Assembly (NCBI GenBank): GCA_030562195.1 | Contig: JAUJPP010000005.1 | Location: forward strand, 17,471,106-17,535,105 | Length of the DNA: 64,000 bases | Reading direction: 5' to 3' | From: Nipponacmea schrenckii | Taxonomy: Eukaryota > Mollusca > Gastropoda > Lottiidae | Part shown: one piece after another, positions 23,318 through 34,182 of the stretch | Layout: each line of letters opens with the position of its first letter | Numbering within the stretch: the stretch's first letter is position 1 | Position numbers and translations under genes: made by a program | The notes under the pieces: generated by a model | What the model was told of the DNA's origin: nothing | The model's database searches: none | What the model saw: only the letters and a program-made list of their open reading frames with translations

Positions 23318-23473
23318 CTATGCCTCAGACTCACATTCAGCGCCCTCTATCTTACGTTCGTCACCATCACCTAGGTTCTCACGGACTGGTTCTGAATAAC
23401 TAAATAACGTAGGGTTCTCTCCAGTATCTTCTGTGTTGGTTAAAATGAGGAATTTCCCGTCTGGACTCAAGGG
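23318..23473 (-). CDS. Terminal coding exon of an unidentified spliced host gene (partial)
   Basis: A GC-richer island in AT-rich DNA. On the minus strand it encodes an acidic, Ser/Glu-rich C-terminus including SPDGKFLILTNTEDTG and GDGDERKIEGAECESEA, ending at a TAG (23318-23320). The part from 23420 to 23473 recurs at 27484-27538. That second copy continues upstream with a readable acidic stretch (SDSDSES) to an AG acceptor, while here the upstream part is corrupted (see 23474-23985). The upstream exon is probably 26586-26633, also phase 0. The ATG at 23500 lies in corrupted sequence and should not be taken as a start. The protein was not recognised. Confidence 0.45.
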   Translation of the reverse strand, partial: PLSPDGKFLILTNTEDTGENPTLFSYSEPVRENLGDGDERKIEGAECESEA

Positions 23474-23985
23474 GGAAAAGCCGATTTTCCGGGTCCCCAT
23501 TTTATTTATTTCCGGGTTTTAAAATTTTTTTAAAATTAACGGCTAAAAATATATTGAAATTATTTTTTTCTAATTATATTTTAAAAAAATATTTATTAAA
23601 TATTTTTAATAGAAAAAAATTTATTTATTTTCATTTTGAATTTTTTTTTTAAAAAGAAGTTTTTAGCTTCCTTTTAAAAATTTTAAAATTTCTTTTAAAA
23701 AAAAAGTTAAAATTTTAGTAAAAATAAATTTTAAGAAATTTTTTCAAAATGTTTCAAAATTTTTGTAGTTTTCTTTTTCAAAATTTAAAAAAATTTTTAA
23801 TGCAAAAATGATTAACAAAATTTTATGCCAAAATTAATTAACGAAATTTTGTCCAAGAAAAATAAAATTTAAAAATTTTTTTGCCCCAAAAAATTTTAAA
23901 ACAAAAATTTTTCAAAATGAAAAACCAAAATTTTATGTCAGAAAAAGATTCAAAATTTTACCATTTTTTTTTAAAAAGTCCCAGC
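23474..23985. other. Degraded duplicate of 27539-28032, probably low-quality consensus
   Basis: Aligns along its whole length with 27539-28032, but G and C positions are widely replaced by A or T and homopolymers are lengthened. Both flanks (23420-23473 and 23986 onward) match the other copy nearly perfectly. Decay confined to one block between identical flanks is hard to explain by mutation and is expected of an unpolished long-read consensus. Confidence 0.6.
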
Positions 23986-24065
23986 TATAGCCTTCTTTAA
24001 TCCTTTTCAAAATTTTTTTTTTAACTTGAAATAACTAGTTTCAAGTCATTATTTGCTATTTTCAA

Positions 24066-26250
24066 GATAGCTTGCCAGGCAAGGTAATATACGCCCACTG
24101 GCAGCATTTATTTCAAATAAAAACTTTTCAGTAAGGTAACAATAAGTGGAATAAAATATTCAACCTTCCACCATATATTTTTTTACTAAGGACTCTAGTT
24201 TCATTAAAAACTGTCAAGAATTGTACCTAATAACAACTCATTAAATATTTTTCGGTATTTTTATGATTTGTAATAGGGTTCACCCTTAATAATATTTTGA
24301 TATTTTTAATTCTTAATAAGGCTCACCCTTGGTTGATATTAAACAATTTCAGCGAGTTTTGTCAAAAAGGAATGTTTAGAGTGTTCACAAGCCAAAAGTT
24401 GAAAGCGTTTTTGAAAACAGGCGCAATAACTGACACTAAATATTTTTCGATTTATCTGATTTTCAATAGGGTTTATCCTTGTGAGGAAACAAATACTAAA
24501 GCCAAGTTTCATCAAAATCCATTCAAAATTGTTCTTTCTAGAGTGTTTACGAGTTAAATTGAACGCGTTTTCAAAAACAAGGTCAATAACTTCTACTAAA
24601 TATTTTTCGATTTTCAATAGGGTTCATCCTTGGGAGACAACAAATACTCCAGCCAAGTTACATCAAAATCCATTAAAAATTGTTCTTTCTAGAGTGTTTA
24701 CAAGCTAAAATTGAACGCGTTTTCAAGAACAAGGGCTATAACTGACACTAAATATATTTCTATTTATTTGATTTATAATAAGGTTCATCCTTGGGTAAAA
24801 ACAAATACTCAAGCCAAAGTTAATCAAAATCCATTAAGAATAGTTCTTTCTAGAGTGTTTACAAGCTAAAATTGAATGCGTTTTCAAGAACAAGGGCAGT
24901 AACTCATACTAAAAATTTTTTCGATTTCGCTGATTTTCAATAGGGTTCATCCTTGAGTTATAACACACTCTCACACCAAGTTTCATTGAAATCCATCAAG
25001 AATTGTGCCATGTAGAGTGTTTACGAGACAAAAATCGAACGCGTTTAAAAGAACAAGGGCAATAATTCATATTAGATATATTTTGATATTTTTAATTTTC
25101 AATTAGGCTCATCCCTTGCGATATCCAACAATTTCAGTGAGTTTTGTCAACATTGGTCATGAATTGTACCTTCTAGAGTGTTTATTAGCCAAAAAGTTGA
25201 ACCCGTTTTCAAACACAAGGGCAATAACTGACACTAAATATATTTCGATTTATTTGATTTTCAATAAGGTTCATCCTTGGGTAAAAACAAATACTCAAGC
25301 CAAGTTTTATCAAAATCCATTAAGAATTGTTCTTTCTAGAGTGCTTACAAGCTAAAATTGAATGCGTTTTCAAACACAAGGGCAATAACTGATACTAAAT
25401 ATTTTTCGATTTAACTGAATTTCAATAGGGTTCATCCTTAGGTGATTACAAATACTCATGCCAAGTTATGTCAAAATCGCTCAAGAATTGTGACTTGTAG
25501 ACTGTTTACAAGGCAAAAATCCAACACATTTTATAGAACAAGGGCAATAATTCCTATGAAATATATTTCGATATGTGCTATTTTCTAAAGGGTTCATTCT
25601 TGGGTGATATTAAACAATTTCAGCAAGTTTGGTCAAAATCAGTCAATAACTGTGCTTTGTAGACTGTTTACAAGCTAAAAATTGAACGTGTTTTCAAAAA
25701 CTAGGGCAATAACTGATATTAATTTTTTTCAATTTGACTGGTTTTCAATAGGCTTCATCCTTGGGTGATAACAAATACTCAGACCAAGTTTCATCAAAAT
25801 CCATTAAAAATTGTTCTCTCAAGAGTGTTTACAAGCTAAAATTGAACAAGTTTTCAAGAACAAGGGCAATAACTCCTACTAAATGTGTTTCGATTTCGCT
25901 GATTTTCGATAGGGTTTATCCTTGAGTTATAACATACTCTCACACCAAGTTTCATCAAAATCAGTCAAGAATTGCACATTGTAAAGTGTTTACGAGCCAT
26001 TCAAGAACAAGGGCACGAACTCATACTAATTTTTTTCCGATTTCGCTGATTTTCAACAGGGTTCATCCATGCGTGATCATAAACACTCATATCAAGTTTC
26101 AGCTAAATCTGTCAAGAATCACACCTTGTAGAGTGTTTACGAACAATTGTGGACGGACGGACGGACGGACGGAACGAAGGACGGACGGACGGACGGACAG
26201 ACGGATGTGGGTGACGACAATATACGCCCCTCATTTCATGTGGGCGTATA
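24066..26250 (-). mobile_element. Family D (pearl-like) element, long complete copy
   Basis: Left boundary GATAGCTTGCCAGGCAAGG, holding the palindrome CTTGCC-A-GGCAAG, followed by TATACGCCCAC. Then come about thirteen core units of ~160 bp with landmarks AACAAGGGCAATAACT, GGGTTCATCCTTGG and AAGTTTCATCAAAATCC, a (GGAC)n run at 26151-26205, and the terminal hairpin TATACGCCC/GGGCGTATA (26221-26229 and 26242-26250) followed by AAAA. The left TATACGCCCAC is the exact reverse complement of the right-hand GTGGGCGTATA. It has no coding capacity and probably lies in an intron of the minus-strand host gene. Confidence 0.65.
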
Positions 26251-26585
26251 AAAATACATGGAAAGATATAATCCTTCTTAAAAAACTTGTGACTTATTGC
26301 ACAAGGAGCTCCTAATAATAGCAGAAATATTTGAAATATAAATTTTGAAGGAAGAGTCAAAAACAGGATAACGGAAGAGATATAACAGAATACTTTGATA
26401 CGAACTTCCTGTCAATCAATACAACTGACTTTTCTCGTCTTAACCTTTGTCTTGAGTTTACTTCAAGACTGCATACCAATTCACACTGGTTAATATTATT
26501 CCCTTTGTCTTTTATATTCATATGTGGCTGCAAACTTTGTCTAATCGGGGTTTCACTGCGAATAAAAAGATACAATCCAACATAC

Positions 26586-26633
26586 CTTCGCTTCTACTGA
26601 CTTTCCCTTCGTTGAATTAGCATTCTTCTTTTC
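26586..26633 (-). CDS. 48-nt internal exon of the unidentified host gene
   Basis: On the minus strand: a polypyrimidine stretch, then TTTCAG, then 48 bases encoding EKKNANSTKGKSVEAK, then the donor GTATGTTG. Only this frame is open (the other two contain stops). It begins and ends in phase 0, which matches the start of the exon at 27603/23534. Lys/Ser-rich and disordered, like the acidic exon that follows. The splice sites are strong by eye; transcription is not shown. Confidence 0.5.
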
Positions 26634-27025
26634 CTGAAATATACATAATGATTTGAATTTTATTTCCATTTATCACTCATAGCTCTACCTGCACAATAAT
26701 GATTTCTGTATAAATCAAATTCATTGGATGATTAATCAAATTGATTAGAAAGGTCCAAAGGCTTGCAAAGGAAAGAGAACGTCTGTACAATCTGTTTGGA
26801 TATAATTATATTGATGCTATTTGAAAGATAAATACCATTAAAGCTTGAAAAGCCATTCTAGTTGCTGTTCCTATTGACTTACATATCTGAAAACAAACAC
26901 AAAGTCAACATAAAATAGGTTGATAACAAATCACAAATTTGATGTTTAAATATTTCTATGAACAGATGTTCGGGATTTATAAATTTTAAGGAAAACAATC
27001 TCTTCTTAAAGGGATAATATGTCTT
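26634..27025. other. Probable intron, nothing else recognised
   Basis: AT-rich sequence between the 48-nt exon and the next family D copy. A minus-strand TTTTCAG followed four bases later by GTAAGTC lies at 26881-26893; see findings. Confidence 0.35.
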
Positions 27026-27483
27026 AAGATAGCTTGCCAGGCAAGGTAATATACGCCCACTGGCAGCATATTTTTCAATTAAAAACTTTTCAGTAAAGTA
27101 ACAATTAGTTGAATGAAATATTCAACCTTCTGCCATATACTTTTTTTCTAGGTTCTCTAGTTTCATTAAAAACTGTCAAGAATTGTACCTAATAACAACT
27201 CATTAAATATTTTTGGTATTTTTATGATTTCCAATAAGGTTCACCCGTAACAATATTTTGATGTTTTTAATTCTTAATAGGGCCTATCCTTGGTTGATAT
27301 TAAACAATTTCAGCAAGTTTTGTCAAAAATAAATGTTTAGAGTGTTCACAAGCCAAAAGTTGAAAGCGTTTTTGAAAACAAGGGCAATAACTCACACTTA
27401 ATATTTTTCGATTTATCTGATTTTCAATAGGGTTCATCCTTGAGAGGAAACAAATACTAAAGCCAAGTTTCATCAAAATCCAT
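27026..27483 (-). mobile_element. Family D element, truncated at an abrupt junction
   Basis: Begins AAGATAGCTTGCCAGGCAAGG and follows the family D pattern for about 450 bases, similar but not identical to 24066-24525. It stops in mid-unit at CAAAATCCAT, where host exon sequence begins at 27484 in the middle of a codon run. No terminal hairpin is present. The junction has no mobile-element signature and may be an assembly join. Confidence 0.5.
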
Positions 27484-27603
27484 TCCAGTATCTTCTGTGT
27501 TGGTTAAAATGAGGAATTTCCCGTCTGGACTCAAGGGAAGCGACTCTGAATCAGAATCACTTAGTTCATCTTCCTGGTCTTCGACTTTAGTAGGTATTGA
27601 CGG
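27484..27603 (-). CDS. Second copy of the host terminal exon, 5' part only
   Basis: On the minus strand: acceptor TATTTTCAG, then coding sequence starting PSIPTKVEDQEDELSDSDSE and continuing through SPDGKFLILTNTEDTG, cut off at the junction with family D. It overlaps 23420-23473 in sequence and supplies the clean version of the corrupted upstream part. In genomic order it lies upstream of the 48-nt exon, which is the wrong order for one gene. It is best read as a duplicate (haplotype or assembly) of the exon at 23318. Confidence 0.5.
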
Positions 27604-27883
27604 CTGAAAATATAGTTGAAATTATTCTATCTAATTATACTGTCTAACTACTGGAGTTATATATAATAGTAACATTTATTTATTTCTCATTAGTTGATAG
27701 TTTTCAAGAAGAAGATAGCTTACCTTAATCATCATTTAGATCAGTAAAAAAAATGTTCATTTAGTAAAAGATGACATTTTAAGCAATTTGTTTCTTTAAG
27801 ATGTTTCTAGAGTTTTGTAGCCTTTTCTTTTCAAAATTTCAAATGTCGTGTTGCCAATGCAAAAATGATTCACGAAATTTTAT

Positions 27884-28015
27884 GTCAGAAATGATTAACG
27901 AAATTTTGTCAGAAATGATTAACAAAATTTTATGTCAGAAATGATTAACGAAATTTTGTCAGAAATGATTAACAAAATTTTATGTCAGAAATGATTAACA
28001 AAATTTTATGCCATT
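27884..28015 (+). repeat. Tandem repeat, units of about 24-27 bp
   Basis: Five to six units of GAAATGATTAACAAAATTTT with TATGTCA or GTCA endings, alternating between a longer and a shorter form. The degraded counterpart in the first copy (23800-23960) retains two or three recognisable units. Confidence 0.65.
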
Positions 28016-28112
28016 ATTTATTAAGTCCCAGCTATAGCCTTCTTTAATCCTTTTCAAAATTTTTTTTTTAACTTGAAATAACTAGTTTCAAGTCATTATT
28101 TGCTATTTTCAA

Positions 28113-30297
28113 GATAGCTTGCCAGGCAAGGTAATATACGCCCACTGGCAGCATTTATTTCAAATAAAAACTTTTCAGTAAGGTAACAATAAGTGGAATA
28201 AAATATTCAACCTTCCACCATATATTTTTTTACTAAGGACTCTAGTTTCATTAAAAACTGTCAAGAATTGTACCTAATAACAACTCATTAAATATTTTTC
28301 GGTATTTTTATGATTTGTAATAGGGTTCACCCTTAATAATATTTTGATATTTTTAATTCTTAATAAGGCTCACCCTTGGTTGATATTAAACAATTTCAGC
28401 GAGTTTTGTCAAAAAGGAATGTTTAGAGTGTTCACAAGCCAAAAGTTGAAAGCGTTTTTGAAAACAGGCGCAATAACTGACACTAAATATTTTTCGATTT
28501 ATCTGATTTTCAATAGGGTTTATCCTTGTGAGGAAACAAATACTAAAGCCAAGTTTCATCAAAATCCATTCAAAATTGTACTTTCTAGAGTGTTTACGAG
28601 TTAAATTGAACGCGTTTTCAAAAACAAGGTCAATAACTTCTACTAAATATTTTTCGATTTTCAATAGGGTTCATCCTTGGGAGACAACAAATACTCCAGC
28701 CAAGTTACATCAAAATCCATTAAAAATTGTTCTTTCTAGAGTGTTTACAAGCTAAAATTGAACGCGTTTTCAAGAACAAGGGCTATAACTGACACTAAAT
28801 ATATTTCTATTTATTTGATTTATAATAAGGTTCATCCTTGGGTAAAAACAAATACTCAAGCCAAAGTTAATCAAAATCCATTAAGAATAGTTCTTTCTAG
28901 AGTGTTTACAAGCTAAAATTGAATGCGTTTTCAAGAACAAGGGCAGTAACTCATACTAAAAATTTTTTCGATTTCGCTGATTTTCAATAGGGTTCATCCT
29001 TGAGTTATAACACACTCTCACACCAAGTTTCATTGAAATCCATCAAGAATTGTGCCATGTAGAGTGTTTACGAGACAAAAATCGAACGCGTTTAAAAGAA
29101 CAAGGGCAATAATTCATATTAGATATATTTTGATATTTTTAATTTTCAATTAGGCTCATCCCTTGCGATATCCAACAATTTCAGTGAGTTTTGTCAACAT
29201 TGGTCATGAATTGTACCTTCTAGAGTGTTTATTAGCCAAAAAGTTGAACCCGTTTTCAAACACAAGGGCAATAACTGACACTAAATATATTTCGATTTAT
29301 TTGATTTTCAATAAGGTTCATCCTTGGGTAAAAACAAATACTCAAGCCAAGTTTTATCAAAATCCATTAAGAATTGTTCTTTCTAGAGTGCTTACAAGCT
29401 AAAATTGAATGCGTTTTCAAACACAAGGGCAATAACTGATACTAAATATTTTTCGATTTAACTGAATTTCAATAGGGTTCATCCTTAGGTGATTACAAAT
29501 ACTCATGCCAAGTTATGTCAAAATCGCTCAAGAATTGTGACTTGTAGACTGTTTACAAGGCAAAAATCCAACACATTTTATAGAACAAGGGCAATAATTC
29601 CTATGAAATATATTTCGATATGTGCTATTTTCAAAAGGGTTCATTCTTGGGTGATATTAAACAATTTCAGCAAGTTTGGTCAAAATCAGTCAATAACTGT
29701 GCTTTGTAGACTGTTTACAAGCTAAAAATTGAACGTGTTTTCAAAAACTAGGGCAATAACTGATATTAATTTTTTTCAATTTGACTGGTTTTCAATAGGC
29801 TTCATCCTTGGGTGATAACAAATACTCAGACCAAGTTTCATCAAAATCCATTAAAAATTGTTCTCTCAAGAGTGTTTACAAGCTAAAATTGAACAAGTTT
29901 TCAAGAACAAGGGCAATAACTCCTACTAAATGTGTTTCGATTTCGCTGATTTTCGATAGGGTTTATCCTTGAGTTATAACATACTCTCACACCAAGTTTC
30001 ATCAAAATCAGTCAAGAATTGCACATTGTAAAGTGTTTACGAGCCATTCAAGAACAAGGGCACGAACTCATACTAATTTTTTTCCGATTTCGCTGATTTT
30101 CAACAGGGTTCATCCATGCGTGATCATAAACACTCATATCAAGTTTCAGCTAAATCTGTCAAGAATCACACCTTGTAGAGTGTTTACGAACAATTGTGGA
30201 CGGACGGACGGACGGACGGAACGAAGGACGGACGGACGGACGGACAGACGGATGTGGGTGACGACAATATACGCCCCTCATTTCATGTGGGCGTTAA
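28113..30297 (-). mobile_element. Family D element, near-identical duplicate of 24066-26250
   Basis: Matches the earlier copy at a constant offset of 4047 bases with only scattered substitutions, including the (GGAC)n run and hairpin arm. The last bases before the gap (GGCGTTAAAATCAGGAAAG) are a deletion-ridden version of the unique sequence at 26246-26275. The duplicate therefore extends past the element into its unique flank. Confidence 0.6.
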
Positions 30298-30315
30298 AAT
30301 CAGGAAAGTATAATC

Positions 30316-30815
30316 NNNNNNNNNNNNNNNNNNNNNNNNNNNNNNNNNNNNNNNNNNNNNNNNNNNNNNNNNNNNNNNNNNNNNNNNNNNNNNNNNNNNN
30401 NNNNNNNNNNNNNNNNNNNNNNNNNNNNNNNNNNNNNNNNNNNNNNNNNNNNNNNNNNNNNNNNNNNNNNNNNNNNNNNNNNNNNNNNNNNNNNNNNNNN
30501 NNNNNNNNNNNNNNNNNNNNNNNNNNNNNNNNNNNNNNNNNNNNNNNNNNNNNNNNNNNNNNNNNNNNNNNNNNNNNNNNNNNNNNNNNNNNNNNNNNNN
30601 NNNNNNNNNNNNNNNNNNNNNNNNNNNNNNNNNNNNNNNNNNNNNNNNNNNNNNNNNNNNNNNNNNNNNNNNNNNNNNNNNNNNNNNNNNNNNNNNNNNN
30701 NNNNNNNNNNNNNNNNNNNNNNNNNNNNNNNNNNNNNNNNNNNNNNNNNNNNNNNNNNNNNNNNNNNNNNNNNNNNNNNNNNNNNNNNNNNNNNNNNNNN
30801 NNNNNNNNNNNNNNN
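30316..30815. other. Assembly gap, 500 N
   Basis: Exactly 500 N, the same length as the second gap (56812-57311), so it is a placeholder of unknown true size. It directly follows the low-quality end of the duplicated block. Confidence 0.98.
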
Positions 30816-30879
30816 AGGAAATATGGAAATTTCCTGTATCTACGGAGTCTTTCTAGTCTTATCGTCTCCATGACTATTA
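30816..30879 (-). other. Possible host exon cut by the gap
   Basis: On the minus strand TTGTCATTTCAG precedes a stretch that is open in one frame, reading METIRLERLRRYRKFPYF up to the gap. It is Arg-rich with no family match. Only the acceptor supports it; the donor side is lost or lies in the gap. Confidence 0.2.
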
Positions 30880-31030
30880 CTGAAATGACAAAAACTGTGT
30901 TTTTACTGCTTATTTACTTAGGGTCCTTAAAATGAACCATAAACGCATAGCAAATTAACTTTTGCTTACGTGAGTAAATTAACTCCTATGAGCAAATTTG
31001 CTTATGTGTAAATATTTGCCGTATAATCAG

Positions 31031-31696
31031 GGCTAAGACTCTTAGTAAAAACTACTTCTCTGCATTATTTAATATTGGAACACTAAGTCTCTTAGTAAAA
31101 ACTACTTCTCTGCATTATTAAATATTTGAACACTAAGACTCTTAGCAAAAACTACTTCTCTGCATTATTTAATATTTGAACACTGAGACTCTTAGTAAAA
31201 ACTACTTCTCTGCATTATTTAATATTTGAACACTGAGACTCTTAGTAAAAACTACTTCTCTGCATTATTTAATATTTGAACACTAAGACTCTTAGTAAAA
31301 ACTACTTCTCTGCATTATTTAATATTTGAACACTAAGACTCTTAGCTGCATTATTTAATAATTGAACACTAAGACTCTTAGCAAAAACTGCTTCTCTGCA
31401 TTATTTAATATTTGAACACTAAGTCTCTTAGTAAAAACTACTTCTCTGCATTATTTAATATTTGAACACTAAGACTCTTAGCTGCATTATTTAATATTTG
31501 AACACTAAGACTCTTAGCAAAAACTGCTTCTCTGCATTATTTAATATTTGAACACTAAGTCTCTTAGTAAAAACTACTTCTCTGCATTATTTAATATTTG
31601 AACACTAAGACTCTTAGTAAAAACTACTACTCTGCATTATTTAATATTTGAACACTAAGACTCTTAGTAAAAACTACTTCTCTGCATTATTGAATA
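31031..31696 (+). repeat. Minisatellite, 50-bp unit, about 14 copies
   Basis: Units repeat at exactly 50 bases (CTTAG anchors at 31141, 31191 and so on) and differ by few substitutions. Each contains the palindrome CTAAGA-C-TCTTAG. Two units lack the same segment (TAAAAACTACTTCT). The nearly identical units suggest recent expansion. The flanks 30880-31030 and 31697-32876 are AT-rich with nothing recognised. Confidence 0.85.
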
Positions 31697-32876
31697 TTTG
31701 AAATCTATTGTGCTGAACTTTGATATAGGAAAGATGGGCTAGGTTTGCAAAAAGGATGAATTGTTTACTGAAATCATGGAATGAAATAGGTTTGTGGAAT
31801 ATTCCAACATGGTATTTTTGTAAGCAATAATTAGAAAAAAATTTGAAGGGGCATAATGCAACTCTGATATTAACACTTTTAGAAAGTCTTGTTAACTGAA
31901 AACTAATTTATACTTACCATAACAAATTTAACAAAATTGTGAATCATACAGTTTAAAATTGGACTGTTAAGGACAGTATATGTGATAGGAAAATTCCAGT
32001 CCAGTGCAATTATTCTCAGCTCATTTCAATAATGTCAAAGTTAAGTAGACAATTAAACAGACTGCTAGTCCACATTGCTAAATATCAGGCTTTGTATCAC
32101 TTTTTACAATATTTAAAATTTATTTGACAGCTCTCAATAAAAGGGACAGGTTGGATACAGAAGTACTAGAACTGCGGGAAAAAACGCATAAATTGTTCAA
32201 AAGTACCTCAAACTAGTACTTCTCTATTTTTATATATATCTTTGTACATCAAGGCGTAGTATCAGATAAAAACAAGTTGTCATTTTAACTTTCAAACTCA
32301 ATAATTAATAAGTCTCAAAAATCAAAGGTGAGGCATGATTAGTTCCTAAGGTATGATAGGTGAAACAAATGACGAATCTGTTCCTATAAGAAATATCTGC
32401 ACAATGAACTGGAATTCTCCTATCAGATTCACACGAGGGGGAAATAACTCTAAATCTACTCACATCTTTAGGGTCTTATTTTTTTAGCCTGAGTGACAGT
32501 AAAAAGGAAAAAAGGTGAAAAAATAGAAAAAAGAAAGAAACACAACAAAGTACGTAAATGTTAGAAAAACATGCTAGAACCATAAACCTCAAAGAGTAAT
32601 TATCAACTATTAGTAAAATCAGGACTGATGCCTTAAAAACCTTAACTAGAGTCTATGAAAATACTTATGGTTCGGACATGGAAATAACACACATGGATAT
32701 AGTTCACAAACAGTTTGGATCTTATACTCAACTTCATAAGAGACATTTTGATAAAGTTTAAAGGTTTAGAAATGGCTCATTATTTTTGTCAATTCTGATT
32801 TAAACTCAGTTATTTCCATTTAAGAACCATAAATATTTTTGTATGTTCAATTAAGATTATCATTACCCATTTTAAT

Positions 32877-33740
32877 AAGATAGCTTGCCAGCCAAGGTAA
32901 TATACGCCTACTATCAGCTTTGAATTTGTACAAAAACTTGACATACAGTAACAATCACCAGAATAAAATTTAAACCTTCAGTCATACAATTCTTTTCTCG
33001 GGTGATAAATGTACAATATTTCATTAAAATCAGTCACCAATCGTACCATCTAACAATGCAAAAACTCATTAAATATTTTTCAGTATTGATCCTTGAGTGA
33101 TAATGAACAATTTCAGCAAATTTCCTCAAAATCATTAAAGAATTGTGCCTTACGAGCCAAAATTCGAACACATTTTAAAGAACAAGGGCAATAATTCTTC
33201 CTTAATAATTTTTGATATTTTTGATTTTCATAGGGTTCATCCTTGGGTGATAATTAACTATTTCAGCCGGCTTCGTAAAAATCTGTAAGGAATTGTGCCT
33301 TGTAGAAAAAATCAAATGCGTTTTAAATATATTACAATAATTTTCATTTTAAATGGGGTTCGTCCATGGCTGATAATAAACAATTTCAGCAAGTTTCGTC
33401 CAAATCTTTGTAATCTGCAAAGAATTGTGCCTTGGAGAGTGTTTATGAGCCAAAAATCGAACGTCTTTCACAGAACAAGGGCAGCAATTCACATGAAATA
33501 TTATTAAATATTTATAATTTTCCATAGGGCTCATCTTTGATTGACATCAAACAATTCCATCCAGTTTCTTCAAAATCTGTGTAGCATTGTGCCTTCTAGA
33601 GTGTTTAAGAGCCAACAATTAAACTTGATTTCATAAACAAGGGCAATGACTGATTTTCAATAGGTTGCATTCTTGGCTGATGACAAATACTCAAGCAAAG
33701 TTTCATCAAAATCCATTAAGAATGTACCACCTACATATAA
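32877..33740 (-). mobile_element. Family D element, diverged and truncated
   Basis: Begins AAGATAGCTTGCCAGCCAAGG with TATACGCCTAC, and contains about five diverged core units. It fades near 33740 without (GGAC)n or a terminal hairpin. The boundary palindrome has one mismatch compared with the long copy. Confidence 0.5.
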
Positions 33741-33885
33741 CGGGGCATGTGTGACTTTCAATATTTTTTTTATTATTATTCGTAGATGATTTAAATTATT
33801 TATTATAGACTAAATCTGATGAGTGTTATTTTATAAATAGAGGAAATAAATCAGTGCTTATGTCAGATTCGTTGCGGATTAAATA

Positions 33886-34164
33886 GAAGATAGCTTGCCA
33901 GGCAAGGTAATATCTACCTACTGGCAGCATTGAATTCTAATAATAAATTGGGCAATAAACAAAAAAAAATTATTTGAAAATTGTTATCAATGACAATCCT
34001 CTTACCAAGTTTCGTCAAAATCTATTGAAAATTGCTTCTATTATACCAACAATACAATTTTGACTTGATTTAACTAAGTCGTCTTTTAAATTCAAATGCT
34101 CCCACCAAGTTGTATCTTCTATAGTGTCTACAACAAATGTTGACGGGTCAATACACAGGGGCTA
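33886..34164 (-). mobile_element. Family D element, short copy cut by a LINE insertion
   Basis: GAAGATAGCTTGCCAGGCAAGG opens the copy; two core units follow, then ACAACAAATGTTGACGG, which in other copies precedes the (GGAC)n run. The terminal hairpin is missing because the tail of the minus-strand I/Nimb LINE begins here. Confidence 0.5.
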
Positions 34165-34182
34165 AGACTGACTGACTGACTG

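Noticed and set aside
24297..29725. Runs of 70-110 codon frames with similar peptides in the family D elements as a repeat protein
   Set aside because: They follow the ~160-bp core units, occur on both strands, and are broken at each unit; composition is that of the repeat, not of coding DNA.
30033..30935. 300-codon frame across the first gap
   Set aside because: Most of it is N; the left part is family D and the right part is unrelated sequence.
31031..31696. CRISPR-like array
   Set aside because: The 50-bp units are contiguous with no unique spacers and the genome is eukaryotic.
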